DNA from: Azoarcus sp.
GTDB lineage: Bacteria; Pseudomonadota; Gammaproteobacteria; Burkholderiales; Rhodocyclaceae
Length of the DNA: 22,858 bases
Assembly: GCA_023230755.1 (NCBI GenBank)
Contig: JALNWS010000046.1
Location: 1 to 22,858, forward strand
Reading direction: 5' to 3'
This document shows, piece after piece, positions 14,566-22,858 of the stretch (positions are counted from its first letter, which is position 1; the number at the start of each line of letters is the position of its first letter). Both the position numbers and the translations under genes were made by a program. Below the pieces are notes generated by a model, which was not told the DNA's origin, ran no database searches, and was given only the letters and a program-made list of their open reading frames with translations.

Positions 14566-15315
14566 GTGCCGCTGACTTGCACTACCAACCAGTTGCTCGC
14601 CGCGCTCCCCCACAAGGAGCGGCAGCGTTTTGTGTCGGGTTGCGAAGTGGTGGACCTGGCGTATGGAGAGATTCTGAGCGAGCCCGGCGGCACGGTGCGA
14701 CAGGTGTATTTTCCAATACAGGCCCTGATTTCACTGCTTGCACCAATCAACAACCACGCCAGCCTTGAAGTAGGTCTCGTTGGCGATGAAGGCATGCTCG
14801 GCGCAAGCCTCTTTCTTGGGGTGGATACGTGGCCGCTCCATGCCGTAGTGCAAGGCGCTGGCACTTCACTGCGCATGGATGCGACCCGGTTTCGCCACGA
14901 ACTCGAAGCGGGAGGCGCGCTGCAGAGGATACTGAAGCGCTACCTCTACGTCGTGATCGGCCAACTCGCGCAGACTGCAGCGTGCACGCACTACCATCGG
15001 CTGGAGGCACGCCTTGCGCGCTGGCTTCTGATGACCGGCGACAGAAGCCATTCGGAGGCATTTCACGTCACCCACGAGTTTCTCGCCGCCATGCTGGGCG
15101 TGCGTCGCGTCGGCGTAACCAAGGCCGCGTCGTCGCTGCAGGCACGCAAGCTCATCGCATACCGGCGGGGTAACGTCACCATTCTTGACCGCATCGGGCT
15201 CGAAGCCGCTTCCTGCACGTGTTATGCCGCTGACAAATCCAGCTATGCGAGAACGATGGCGCGTCACCAGCACTGCGCCGGCACCGGCACCGGCACCGGC
15301 ACCGGCAAACCGTAA
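14566..15315 (+). CDS. second Crp/Fnr-family regulator
   Basis: A 249-residue paralogue of the regulator at 13087 with the same layout: NQLLAALPHKERQRF, then QVYFPIQALISLL and LEVGLVGDEGMLGASLFLGV in the sensor barrel, and a winged helix with T-H-E-F-L-A-A-M-L-G-V-R-R-V-G-V-T-K-A-A-S. The start is GTG 14566 with AAGGAG (14554-14559) six bases upstream. The open frame from 14347 gives an unlikely Pro/Ser-rich extension. Sensor residues differ clearly from the first copy (for example INNHASLEVG against EDGASAEIA), so the two may sense different signals or form heterodimers. The extreme C-terminus is a Gly-Thr repeat encoded by a hexanucleotide microsatellite. The ligand is unknown. Confidence 0.9.
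   Translation: MPLTCTTNQLLAALPHKERQRFVSGCEVVDLAYGEILSEPGGTVRQVYFPIQALISLLAPINNHASLEVGLVGDEGMLGASLFLGVDTWPLHAVVQGAGTSLRMDATRFRHELEAGGALQRILKRYLYVVIGQLAQTAACTHYHRLEARLARWLLMTGDRSHSEAFHVTHEFLAAMLGVRRVGVTKAASSLQARKLIAYRRGNVTILDRIGLEAASCTCYAADKSSYARTMARHQHCAGTGTGTGTGKP
15278..15307 (+). repeat. CGGCAC hexanucleotide tandem repeat in a coding end
   Basis: About four and a half head-to-tail copies of CGGCAC encode (Gly-Thr)n just before the stop of the second Crp-like gene. The unit length is a multiple of three, so changes in copy number would lengthen or shorten the tail without shifting the frame. Confidence 0.85.
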
Positions 15316-15354
15316 TTCAGTCACCAAAAGCGCTACGTACGGCAGCAGACAGAC

Positions 15355-15373
15355 GGGGCAGGATCAATGCCCC
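15355..15373 (+). terminator. weak hairpin after the second Crp-like gene
   Basis: GGGGCA (15355-15360) and TGCCCC (15368-15373) form a 6-bp GC-rich stem with a 7-base loop about 40 bases after the stop codon. No T-tract follows, so it may slow or protect transcripts rather than end transcription. Confidence 0.25.
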
Positions 15374-15515
15374 ACAGTGGGTTTATGCAAACCAGCACGC
15401 TTGATCACAACACCATGCGGGCAAGGCGCAATGAATACCCGGCATGGGTTGCCGGAACGCAAGGCGCGGACTGTGCGGTGTATGCATCCGCGAATGAAGG
15501 CTTGGAGGTCGCACC

Positions 15516-15731
15516 ATGAAAACGCTACGTAATCTGGTACTCAATTCAATTGCCATCGCGATGCTGGTCGGCGTCGGAGGCTGTGCCGGCATGTCACATC
15601 AGGGGCAGGACACCGCAGTCGGGGCCGGCGTCGGCGCCATCGGCGGGGCCATTCTGACCGGTGGCAGTGCAGCAGGAACAGTCGGCGGTGCTGCGGTGGG
15701 CGGCATCATCGGTCACGAAATATCCAAATGA
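15516..15731 (+). CDS. glycine-zipper lipoprotein (OsmB-like)
   Basis: This 71-residue lipoprotein has a signal peptide with lipobox L-V-G-V-G-G-C (Cys about 23). The remainder is a Gly/Ala-rich zipper, GAGVGAIGGAILTGGSAAGTVGGAAVGGIIG, which can form a membrane-associated helical hairpin. Related OsmB/SlyB/YMGG-type proteins sit in the outer membrane and are induced by osmotic or envelope stress. The ribosome binding site GGAGG (15504-15508) is well placed before ATG 15516. It is followed after 37 bases by the DUF3309 peptide on the same strand and shares its terminator, so the two probably form a two-gene unit. Confidence 0.9.
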   Translation: MKTLRNLVLNSIAIAMLVGVGGCAGMSHQGQDTAVGAGVGAIGGAILTGGSAAGTVGGAAVGGIIGHEISK

Positions 15732-15768
15732 AGCCCAGACCTAACCATGACTTATCAAGGAGATTGAG

Positions 15769-15927
15769 ATGTCATTAGGAACAATCCTGCTGATCGTATT
15801 GATACTGATGCTGATCGGCGTTTTTCCCAGCTGGCCTCACAGCCGCGGCTGGGGATACGGGCCTAGCGGAGGGCTCGGTCTGGTCGTGGTCATCCTGCTC
15901 ATCCTGTTGCTTCTGGGCAAGATCTGA
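15769..15927 (+). CDS. DUF3309 small membrane protein
   Basis: A 52-residue membrane peptide. The first hydrophobic helix, TILLIVLILMLIGVFPSWP, leads into a Gly/Trp/Tyr-rich turn (HSRGWGYGPSGG), and a second helix, LGLVVVILLILLLLGKI, ends the protein. This two-helix hairpin with the P-x-W-P-H-S-x-x-W-G-Y-G-P-S-G-G turn is the DUF3309 pattern. AAGGAGA (15757-15763) sits six bases before the ATG. The function is unknown, and it is often found in stress-responsive neighbourhoods. It is too short for most automated gene calls but has an excellent ribosome binding site and is directly followed by a strong terminator. Confidence 0.92.
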   Translation: MSLGTILLIVLILMLIGVFPSWPHSRGWGYGPSGGLGLVVVILLILLLLGKI

Positions 15928-15928
15928 A

Positions 15929-15963
15929 ACGGGGTGCCGGTCGGACCGGCGCCCCGTTTTTTT
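15929..15963 (+). terminator. strong rho-independent terminator
   Basis: A 13-bp stem, ACGGGGTGCCGGT (15929-15941) pairing with ACCGGCGCCCCGT (15945-15957) with one G-U pair, has a 3-base loop and is followed by seven T. It ends the glycine-zipper/DUF3309 unit two bases after the DUF3309 stop and insulates the glucan synthase gene downstream. Confidence 0.95.
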
Positions 15964-16024
15964 GGCTCATCCGGTGCGGCACTGCGGGAGTGATTCGAGG
16001 AACGCTTTCGGGGACTGAACCAAA

Positions 16025-19000
16025 TTGAGTACTGAATTCAGCATCACCAGCTATTTGCACAACATGTGGACGCGCATCAGCGACCGGCGCAGCACAGACC
16101 AGCCGTATGACGATGAGCTCCCCCTGCGATCGGAGCTGTTCAGCGCTGATCAGATGGCGCTGTACGGCAAGGCCCTGGCCAGTGGGCATGTGCTGGCACC
16201 GGGCTGCCCATCGGACCAGTTGCTGAGCCGCCTGGCAGACAACGAACGCACCTTGGTCGAGGTCTGCACGCAGCTCACGGCTGCAGTGGCCGAGGGCAGC
16301 CGCGTGACGCCCGCCGCGGAATGGCTGCTCGACAACTTCTATCTCATCGAAGAACAGATCGGCGCGGCCAAGCGCCTCTTGCCCAAGGGCTACAGCCTCG
16401 AGCTCCCCCGACTCGGCAAGGGACCATCGACAGGACGGCCACGGGTCTACGATATCGCACTGAAAACCATTGCGCATGGCGATGGCCGTGTCGATGCCGA
16501 AGGCCTCAGCCGCTTCGTGGCGTCCTACCAGACGGTCACAGTCCTCAATCTCGGTGAGTTGTGGGCGATTCCAATCATGCTTCGGCTCGCTGTCATCGAA
16601 AACCTGCGCCGTGTCGGCGTACAGATCGCCGCCGCCTGCGCCGAACGGAAGCAGGCTGATGTCTGGGCAGACAGGCTGACGAAGACCATCGAGACCGATC
16701 CCAACAGTCTCATTCTTGCCATCGCCGACATGGTGCGTTCCGAGCCGCCGATGGTCAGCGCCTTTGTGGCGGAGTTCGTGCGCCGTCTTCAGCGGCACGG
16801 CCAGGCGCTGGCGCTTCCCCTGACCTGGATCGAGCAGCGACTCGCCCAATCGGGCCTGACCATCGCCCAGCTCGTACAGGCGGAGAACCAGCGACAGGCC
16901 GCAGACCAGGTCTCGATCAGCAACAGCATCGGCAGCCTGCGGGTACTAGGCGCCATGGACTGGCGCGACTTCGTGGAGAGCATGAGTCTGGTCGAACAGA
17001 CACTGCTCGGCGATCCGGGTGGCGCATACGAACACATGGATTTTGCCACCCGCGATCGCTATCGACATGCCACAGAGGAAATTGCCAGAAAGAGCGACAT
17101 GACCGAGGTAGAGGTCGCTCGTGAAGCGGTCGGGCTGGCACGCGCCGGCGCGAGCGACGATGCAGGCACCGAATTCGCGAGCCGCAGCGCCCATGTGGGC
17201 TACTACCTCGTCGGCAGAGGTCGTCTGGCGCTGGAGCGTGCAACAGGCGTTCGCCTTCACGGAATCGCGGCAATACGCAGGTATGCCAGCGCAAAACCGC
17301 TGTGGCTATATCTGGGCGCGGCGGGACTTCTCACCGTGCTCATCAGCGCCATCCTGCTTGCTCAGCTGGTTCCGGCGCTGGCGGTCTGGGCCCAACTGCC
17401 CGCTGCCGTCATCGCACTGCTGGCAGCAAGCCAGGTTGCGATTGCCCTGGTCAACTGGCTGACAACCCTGCTGGTCACACCACGCCCACTGCCCCGCCTG
17501 GACTATAGCCTTGGCATTCCGGCCACTTCACGCACGCTCGTGGTGGTGCCGACACTGCTGACCAGCGCGGCCAATGTTGATGCCCTGCTGGAAGCACTTG
17601 AAGTACGTTTTCTCGCCAATCCGGATGACAGCCTGCACTTCGCCCTGCTGACGGACTTTCTCGATGCGGATCAGGCGTCCCTGTCCGGGGATGCGGGCCT
17701 GGTGGCATTGGCCCGGGAAGGTATCGACACACTGAACCTGAAATACCCAAGGGAAGGAAGCGGCATCTTTCTTCTGCTTCACCGCCCGAGGCGGTGGAAT
17801 CCCCAGGAAAGAATCTGGATGGGTTGGGAGCGCAAGCGCGGCAAGCTGGCGGACCTGAACGCCCTGTTGCGGGGACGGTGCGAAGCGCGCTTCTCCGAGA
17901 TCGCCGGCGACGTTCCGGTGCTCTCCCGGATCAAGTACGTCATCACACTGGACACGGACACCCAGCTCCCGCGGGATGCTGCGCGACTGCTCGTGGCCGC
18001 CATGGATCACCCCCTCAACCGCCCCCGCTACGATATCGAGACGCGCCGGGTCGTCGAAGGCTACGGCATTCTCCAGCCTGGCCTGGGTATCAGCCTGCCG
18101 GGCGCAAGCCGTTCGCGCTATGCGCACCTGTATGCCGGAGAGCCGGGAATCGACCCGTACACACGGGCGATCTCGGACGTTTATCAGGACGTGTTCGGAG
18201 AGGGCTCGTTCAACGGCAAGGGAATCTATGACGTAGACGCCTTTGAACGGGCAATGGAGGGGCTGCTCCCGGAAAACCGCATTCTCAGCCACGACCTTCT
18301 GGAAGGCTGTCACGCCCGCTCTGGCCTGATCAGCGACGTGCTCTTGTACGAGGATTTCCCCGCACGCTACAGCGTGGATGTCAGTCGCCGCCATCGCTGG
18401 ATTCGTGGCGACTGGCAGCTGGCTGCGTGGCTGAAGAGCGCGGTGCCCTGTGCATGCCCGTCCGGGACCGCCGGAAACATTCCCCACAGGCGACGGAATC
18501 CGCTGTCCTTGCTGTCTCAGTGGAAGCTGACCGACAACCTGCGCCGCAGCCTCGTCCCCTCCGCCGTTTTGCTGCTCTTCGTGACCGGCTGCGTGGTCCT
18601 GCCTGCCGTCACCCTGTGGACGCTTTCAATCATTGCCATCCTGCTTCTTCCCGGCATGGTCACGGCCTTGCATGGCCTGCTGCGCAAGCCCGAGGGCACG
18701 CGGCTGGTTCAGCACCTTGCCACCGTTGGTCAGAGTACGGCGCGCCATCTCAGGCAGGTGAGCTTCGAGCTGGCCTGTCTCCCTTACGAGGCCTGGTTCA
18801 GCCTCGATGCGATCCTGCGCACCCTGTGGCGGATGAGCGTCAGCCATCGCCGACTGCTGCAGTGGCAGCCCTCCAGCGAAGTCGACCGCGAAGCCTCCAC
18901 GCACCAGCGCAGCGGCCTTGGCGCTGCATTCCGGACCATGGCCGCCGGCCCTGCGGTCGCGAGCACGGTCGCAATCTGGCTGGCCATCGACAAACCGGAT

Positions 19001-22000
19001 TCCCTGCTGTTCGTCGCCCCCCTGTTGCTGCTCTGGTTCGCATCTCCCGCCATCGCCTGGTGGATCAGTCGCCCAGTGTCACGCCGGGAGGCCGCCCTGA
19101 CGACCGAACAGACCCTGTTCCTGCGGACACTGGCGCGCCGGACCTGGGCCTTCTTTGACACATTTGTCGGTCCTGCCGACCACTGGCTTCCCCCCGACAA
19201 CTTTCAGCAGTACCGCAAACCCGTCGTCGCCCACCGCACCTCACCGACCAATATCGGCCTCGCCTTGCTGGCGAATCTTGCGGCCTATGACTTCGGCTAC
19301 CTTCCTGCCGGAAAGCTTGCCGAACGCAGCGCCCGCACCCTCGAGACCATGGCGGTCCTTGAGCGCTACCGCGGCCACTTCTACAACTGGTACGACACCC
19401 AAACCTTGCTGCCGCTGCCACCGCGCTACATCTCTACGGTCGACAGCGGCAATCTCGCGGGCCACCTCCTCACCTTGCAGGGCGGTCTCCTTGCCCTCGC
19501 GGATGATCCCATCCTGCCACCCCAGCTGTTCGACGGCTTGAACGACACCCTGGAACTCCTGTTCGAGACCAGCCAGTCAGCAGACCACGGCCCCCTTATC
19601 GCATTCCGACAGACGCTGAACGGGATTGCAGACGCTCCCGGGCAGACGCTCGGAGAAATCCGGACGGCCCTCGAAGTACTGGCGGACAGCAACGCAGTCA
19701 TCATCGCCCAGCGCATCGAAGCACCTGCCGAGACCGGAAATACACCGCACGCAATCGAGGCCAAGCGCTGGGCTCAGGCACTGGCGCAGCAGGTGGACGA
19801 CGCACTCGCCGAGCTGACCCATCTGGCGCCGTGGTTGCAGTTGCCTCTGGCGCCGCCGGGCCTGGCGGACACTGAGGCCAGGATGCCGGGCATTCCGACG
19901 CTGCAGGCGCTGGCCAAAATGGACACGCTGCTGTGTCCGCAGATCGGCAGGGAAGTCGAGGCCAGCGAAACAGATGCCGACCGCAGCTGGCTTGTCGACC
20001 TCCAGGACACCATCATCAAGGCGAGCAGCCGTGCGCGCGACCGCATCACGCGCCTGAAGGCACTTGCCCGGCAATCCGGCGACTTTGCGCTGATGGAGTA
20101 CGACTTCCTGTTCGACAAGTCACGCCATCTGCTGACGATTGGCTACAACGTGCAGGAACGGCGCGCGGATGGGAGCTGCTACGACCTGCTGGCTTCCGAG
20201 GTGCGGCTTGCCAGTTTCGTGGCGATTGCCCAGGGCCAGTTGCCCCAGGCGAGCTGGTTCGCACTCGGGCGGCTGCTCACCAGTGCGGGCGGCAAGCCGG
20301 TGCTGCTGTCGTGGAGCGGGTCGATGTTCGAGTACCTGATGCCGCTGCTGGTCATGCCCACCTATGACAACACCCTGCTCGATCAGACCTGCAAGGCCGC
20401 GGTCGCACGACAGATCGATTACGGGCAGCAGCGCGGGGTGCCCTGGGGCATTTCGGAGTCAGCGTACAACACGGTGGATACCCAGCTGACCTATCAGTAC
20501 CGCGCTTTTGGCGTACCCGGCCTGGGACTCAAGCGTGGACTGGGCGACGATCTGGTCGTCGCCCCCTACGCTTCGGTCCTGGCGCTGATGGTCGCTCCCG
20601 AGGCCGCCTGCAGGAACCTCAAGCGCCTGGCGGCCGAAGGCTTCGTGGGCCAGTTCGGCCTGTTCGAGGCCATCGACTACACGCCTTCCCGCCAACGCCG
20701 TGATCAGGAGTGGGCGACAGTGCACGCCTTCATGGCTCACCATCAGGGCATGAGCCTGCTCGCGCTGGCCTACGAAATACTCAACCGCCCGATGCAGCGG
20801 CGTTTCGAATCCAATCTTCAGTTTCAGGCGGTCATGCTCTTGCTCCAGGAGAGAATTCCGAAAACCGCCATCCTGTTCTCCAACGCAACCGAGTTCTCCG
20901 ACCTGCGCGCGGGTTCAGTCCCCGCAACAGTCCCGATCCGGCACTTCACGGGTGCGGACACGCCCGCACCCGAAGTGCAACTGCTGTCGAATGGTTCCTA
21001 CCACGTGATGCTGACCAACAGCGGCGCGGGCTACAGCCGCTGGAAAGATCTCGCCGTGACGCGCTGGCGCGAAGACGGCACCCAGGACAATCAGGGCACC
21101 TTCTGCTACGTCCGCGACCTGACGCCAGGCGGCGGCAATGCGTTCTGGTCAACGACCCACCAGCCCACCCTCAAACGTACCGACCGCTATGAAGCGATCT
21201 TCTCCGAGGGGCGAGCCGAGTTTCGACGCTGGGACAGGCTCGCAGGCACGGATAAGGGCGAACTTGAGACCTACACCGAAATCGTGGTGTCGCCGGAGGA
21301 TGACATAGAGTTGCGCCGGATCCGCATCACCAACTGCTCGCGGCAGCGCCGGGACATCGAACTCACCAGCTATGCCGAAGTGGTGATTGCACCACCCGCC
21401 GGGGACGCACTGCATCCGGCCTTTTCCAAGCTCTTTGTCCAGACCGAGATTCTTGCGCAACAGCGGGCGATCCTGTGCATGCGCCGCCCGCGCTCGGCGA
21501 ACGAGCCGACGCCGTGGATGATGCACCTGATGGTCGTCCGTGGCCCCCAAGCCGAAGCGGCATCCTTCGAAACCGACCGTCTGCGCTTCATCGGCCGCAC
21601 CCGCACGACGGCCGACCCTGCAGCGATGCATGAAGCCGGCGCGCTTTCCGGTACCTGTGGATCGGTGCTGGACCCGATCGCAGCGATTCGCCAGACCGTC
21701 TCCATCGAACCGGAACAGACGGTAACCATCGACATTGTCTCCGGCATGGCGCCAACGCGGGAAATGGCCGTCGGCCTGGTCGGCAAGTTCCAGGACCGGC
21801 ACATGGCCGACCGCGTCTTCGACCTGGCGTGGACGCACAGTCTGGTGGTGCTGCAGCAGATCAACGCCAGCGAATCCGACGCCATGCTCTACGCGCGTCT
21901 GGCTGGTCCGGTGATTCATGCCAACGCCAGATTGCGCTCAGACCCCGCGCTGCTGATCAGGAACCGCCGCGGACAGTCCGGACTGTGGGGCTACGCCATA

Positions 22001-22858
22001 TCCGGCGACCTGCCCATCGTGTTGCTGCAGATCGGCAACACCGCCCATATCGAGCTCGTCCGCCACCTCGTGCAGGCACACGCCTACTGGCGCCTGCGCG
22101 GACTTGCCGTGGATCTGGTGATCTGGAACGAGGACCATGCCGGCTACCGGCAACACCTGCAGGAAGAGATCATCGGGCTGATCGCCTCCGACATGGGCGC
22201 CAGCGTCATCGACCAGCCGGGCGGAATCTTCGTGCGTCCGGCCGAGCAGATTTCGGCCGAGGATCGGCTTCTGTTCCATTCCGTCGCCCGGGTCGTGATC
22301 ACCGACGGCAATGGAAGCCTGGAGGAACAGCTCGACCATCGCCTCCCCGTCAAAGCGGCGCCCATGCCCGCCCTCAAAGCCGATAGCCGGGCCTGCGCTG
22401 ACAGCCCGGACGCTGCCGTCGATTGCGGTGAGCGGATCCTGTTCAACGGGTCGGGCGGCTTCACCCCCGACGGCCGCGAATATGTCATCACCCTGGCGCC
22501 CGGACAGGTCACCCCCGCCCCCTGGGTCAACGTCCTCGCAAATGCCCAGTTCGGGACCATCGTGTCAGAGAGCGGCTCGGCCTACACCTGGAGCGAGAAC
22601 GCGCACGAATTCCGCCTCACGCCCTGGCACAACGATCCGGTGAGCGATCCCAGCGGCGAAGCCCTCTACCTGCGGGACGAGGAAAGTGGCCTGATCTGGT
22701 CTCCCACACCACTGCCGGTGCGTGCCGCCAGCCCGTATGTGATCCGCCACGGCTTTGGCTACAGCGTTTTCGAGACCCGCTCGACGGGCATCCATTCACG
22801 CCTTACGGTATTCGTGGCACAGGATGCCGCGGTGAAGTTCATGGCCCTGAAGCTCAGG
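16025..22858 (+). CDS. ndvB: cyclic beta-1,2-glucan synthase, 5' part (runs off the window)
   Basis: There are 2278 codons without a stop to the window edge, and family members are about 2800 residues. The inner-membrane enzyme polymerises UDP-glucose into beta-1,2-glucan and cyclises it for the periplasm. A membrane pair lies at about residues 425-485. The GT84 glycosyltransferase follows, with VVVPTLLTS (about 506), the D643-T-D-T metal/nucleotide motif, S-H-D-L-L-E-G and the R788-x2-R791-W792 (QxxRW-like) motif. More membrane helices lie at about 845-885 and 973-1013. A glycoamylase-like domain follows (about 1355-1580; WGISESAYN, AHHQGMSLLA), then the GH94-type region, which is cut off. 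An in-frame TGA at 16016 limits the start. TTG 16025 has a weak GGGGA upstream, with ATG 16064 as the alternative. It follows a strong terminator, so it probably has its own promoter. Confidence 0.95.
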   Translation, partial: MSTEFSITSYLHNMWTRISDRRSTDQPYDDELPLRSELFSADQMALYGKALASGHVLAPGCPSDQLLSRLADNERTLVEVCTQLTAAVAEGSRVTPAAEWLLDNFYLIEEQIGAAKRLLPKGYSLELPRLGKGPSTGRPRVYDIALKTIAHGDGRVDAEGLSRFVASYQTVTVLNLGELWAIPIMLRLAVIENLRRVGVQIAAACAERKQADVWADRLTKTIETDPNSLILAIADMVRSEPPMVSAFVAEFVRRLQRHGQALALPLTWIEQRLAQSGLTIAQLVQAENQRQAADQVSISNSIGSLRVLGAMDWRDFVESMSLVEQTLLGDPGGAYEHMDFATRDRYRHATEEIARKSDMTEVEVAREAVGLARAGASDDAGTEFASRSAHVGYYLVGRGRLALERATGVRLHGIAAIRRYASAKPLWLYLGAAGLLTVLISAILLAQLVPALAVWAQLPAAVIALLAASQVAIALVNWLTTLLVTPRPLPRLDYSLGIPATSRTLVVVPTLLTSAANVDALLEALEVRFLANPDDSLHFALLTDFLDADQASLSGDAGLVALAREGIDTLNLKYPREGSGIFLLLHRPRRWNPQERIWMGWERKRGKLADLNALLRGRCEARFSEIAGDVPVLSRIKYVITLDTDTQLPRDAARLLVAAMDHPLNRPRYDIETRRVVEGYGILQPGLGISLPGASRSRYAHLYAGEPGIDPYTRAISDVYQDVFGEGSFNGKGIYDVDAFERAMEGLLPENRILSHDLLEGCHARSGLISDVLLYEDFPARYSVDVSRRHRWIRGDWQLAAWLKSAVPCACPSGTAGNIPHRRRNPLSLLSQWKLTDNLRRSLVPSAVLLLFVTGCVVLPAVTLWTLSIIAILLLPGMVTALHGLLRKPEGTRLVQHLATVGQSTARHLRQVSFELACLPYEAWFSLDAILRTLWRMSVSHRRLLQWQPSSEVDREASTHQRSGLGAAFRTMAAGPAVASTVAIWLAIDKPDSLLFVAPLLLLWFASPAIAWWISRPVSRREAALTTEQTLFLRTLARRTWAFFDTFVGPADHWLPPDNFQQYRKPVVAHRTSPTNIGLALLANLAAYDFGYLPAGKLAERSARTLETMAVLERYRGHFYNWYDTQTLLPLPPRYISTVDSGNLAGHLLTLQGGLLALADDPILPPQLFDGLNDTLELLFETSQSADHGPLIAFRQTLNGIADAPGQTLGEIRTALEVLADSNAVIIAQRIEAPAETGNTPHAIEAKRWAQALAQQVDDALAELTHLAPWLQLPLAPPGLADTEARMPGIPTLQALAKMDTLLCPQIGREVEASETDADRSWLVDLQDTIIKASSRARDRITRLKALARQSGDFALMEYDFLFDKSRHLLTIGYNVQERRADGSCYDLLASEVRLASFVAIAQGQLPQASWFALGRLLTSAGGKPVLLSWSGSMFEYLMPLLVMPTYDNTLLDQTCKAAVARQIDYGQQRGVPWGISESAYNTVDTQLTYQYRAFGVPGLGLKRGLGDDLVVAPYASVLALMVAPEAACRNLKRLAAEGFVGQFGLFEAIDYTPSRQRRDQEWATVHAFMAHHQGMSLLALAYEILNRPMQRRFESNLQFQAVMLLLQERIPKTAILFSNATEFSDLRAGSVPATVPIRHFTGADTPAPEVQLLSNGSYHVMLTNSGAGYSRWKDLAVTRWREDGTQDNQGTFCYVRDLTPGGGNAFWSTTHQPTLKRTDRYEAIFSEGRAEFRRWDRLAGTDKGELETYTEIVVSPEDDIELRRIRITNCSRQRRDIELTSYAEVVIAPPAGDALHPAFSKLFVQTEILAQQRAILCMRRPRSANEPTPWMMHLMVVRGPQAEAASFETDRLRFIGRTRTTADPAAMHEAGALSGTCGSVLDPIAAIRQTVSIEPEQTVTIDIVSGMAPTREMAVGLVGKFQDRHMADRVFDLAWTHSLVVLQQINASESDAMLYARLAGPVIHANARLRSDPALLIRNRRGQSGLWGYAISGDLPIVLLQIGNTAHIELVRHLVQAHAYWRLRGLAVDLVIWNEDHAGYRQHLQEEIIGLIASDMGASVIDQPGGIFVRPAEQISAEDRLLFHSVARVVITDGNGSLEEQLDHRLPVKAAPMPALKADSRACADSPDAAVDCGERILFNGSGGFTPDGREYVITLAPGQVTPAPWVNVLANAQFGTIVSESGSAYTWSENAHEFRLTPWHNDPVSDPSGEALYLRDEESGLIWSPTPLPVRAASPYVIRHGFGYSVFETRSTGIHSRLTVFVAQDAAVKFMALKLR

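Noticed and set aside
15278..15307. Short tandem repeats as a CRISPR array
   Set aside because: The 6-base head-to-tail unit has no spacers and lies inside a coding end. No spaced repeats were seen anywhere in the window.
15899..16849. 316-codon minus-strand open frame
   Set aside because: It covers the terminator and the start of the glucan synthase on the other strand, with no recognisable domain.
17528..18487. 319-codon minus-strand open frame
   Set aside because: It is antisense to the GT84 domain of the glucan synthase, whose motifs are intact, so it is a shadow.

Overview
The window looks like chromosomal DNA of a GC-rich betaproteobacterium. The evidence is family-level only: a DUF1840 protein, paired Crp/Fnr-like regulators of a proteobacterial type, a DUF3309 peptide, and an ATP-cone class Ia ribonucleotide reductase. 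A Rhodocyclales-like host is a guess. Codon use is mostly high GC3. Lower-GC, poorly coding stretches lie at 1-1200 and 5970-7750.

Layout. Positions 1-1170 hold a weak, divergent J-domain ORF and a start-less remnant on the minus strand, and the area looks decayed. From 1197 to 5969 there is one transcription unit: promoter, cobalamin riboswitch, nrdA, nrdB and a GNAT acetyltransferase, with both gene junctions overlapping by a few bases (translational coupling). The riboswitch implies that the B12-independent class Ia reductase is shut down when cobalamin is plentiful, presumably because a B12-dependent reductase elsewhere takes over. Positions 6260-7057 (minus) encode an intact class D (OXA-2-like) beta-lactamase in an otherwise poor region. 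Positions 7756-10994 hold a metal-uptake module: a TonB-dependent outer-membrane receptor and a DUF1826 protein on the minus strand, divergent from a Fur/Zur-family regulator, with a very long perfect palindrome containing a Fur/Zur-type box between them.

Positions 11339-12363 are a scar. A PepSY-type exported-protein N-terminus is fused in frame to the back half of a sensor histidine kinase, and this is interrupted by a decayed IS3-family transposase. From 12480 to 15927 there is a stress/envelope-flavoured group: a BON-domain lipoprotein, two Crp/Fnr-like regulators of the same family, a DUF1840 protein, a glycine-zipper lipoprotein and a DUF3309 membrane peptide, closed by a strong intrinsic terminator at 15929-15963. 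From 16025 to the window end runs the first 2278 codons of a giant cyclic beta-1,2-glucan synthase (NdvB/ChvB type), which continues beyond the window.

I did not find a convincing wholly new multi-gene system. The most worthwhile leads are the B12-riboswitch nrdAB-GNAT operon, the 46-bp dyad between the TonB receptor and the Fur/Zur regulator, the OXA-2-like gene without visible cassette context, and the PepSY-kinase chimera.
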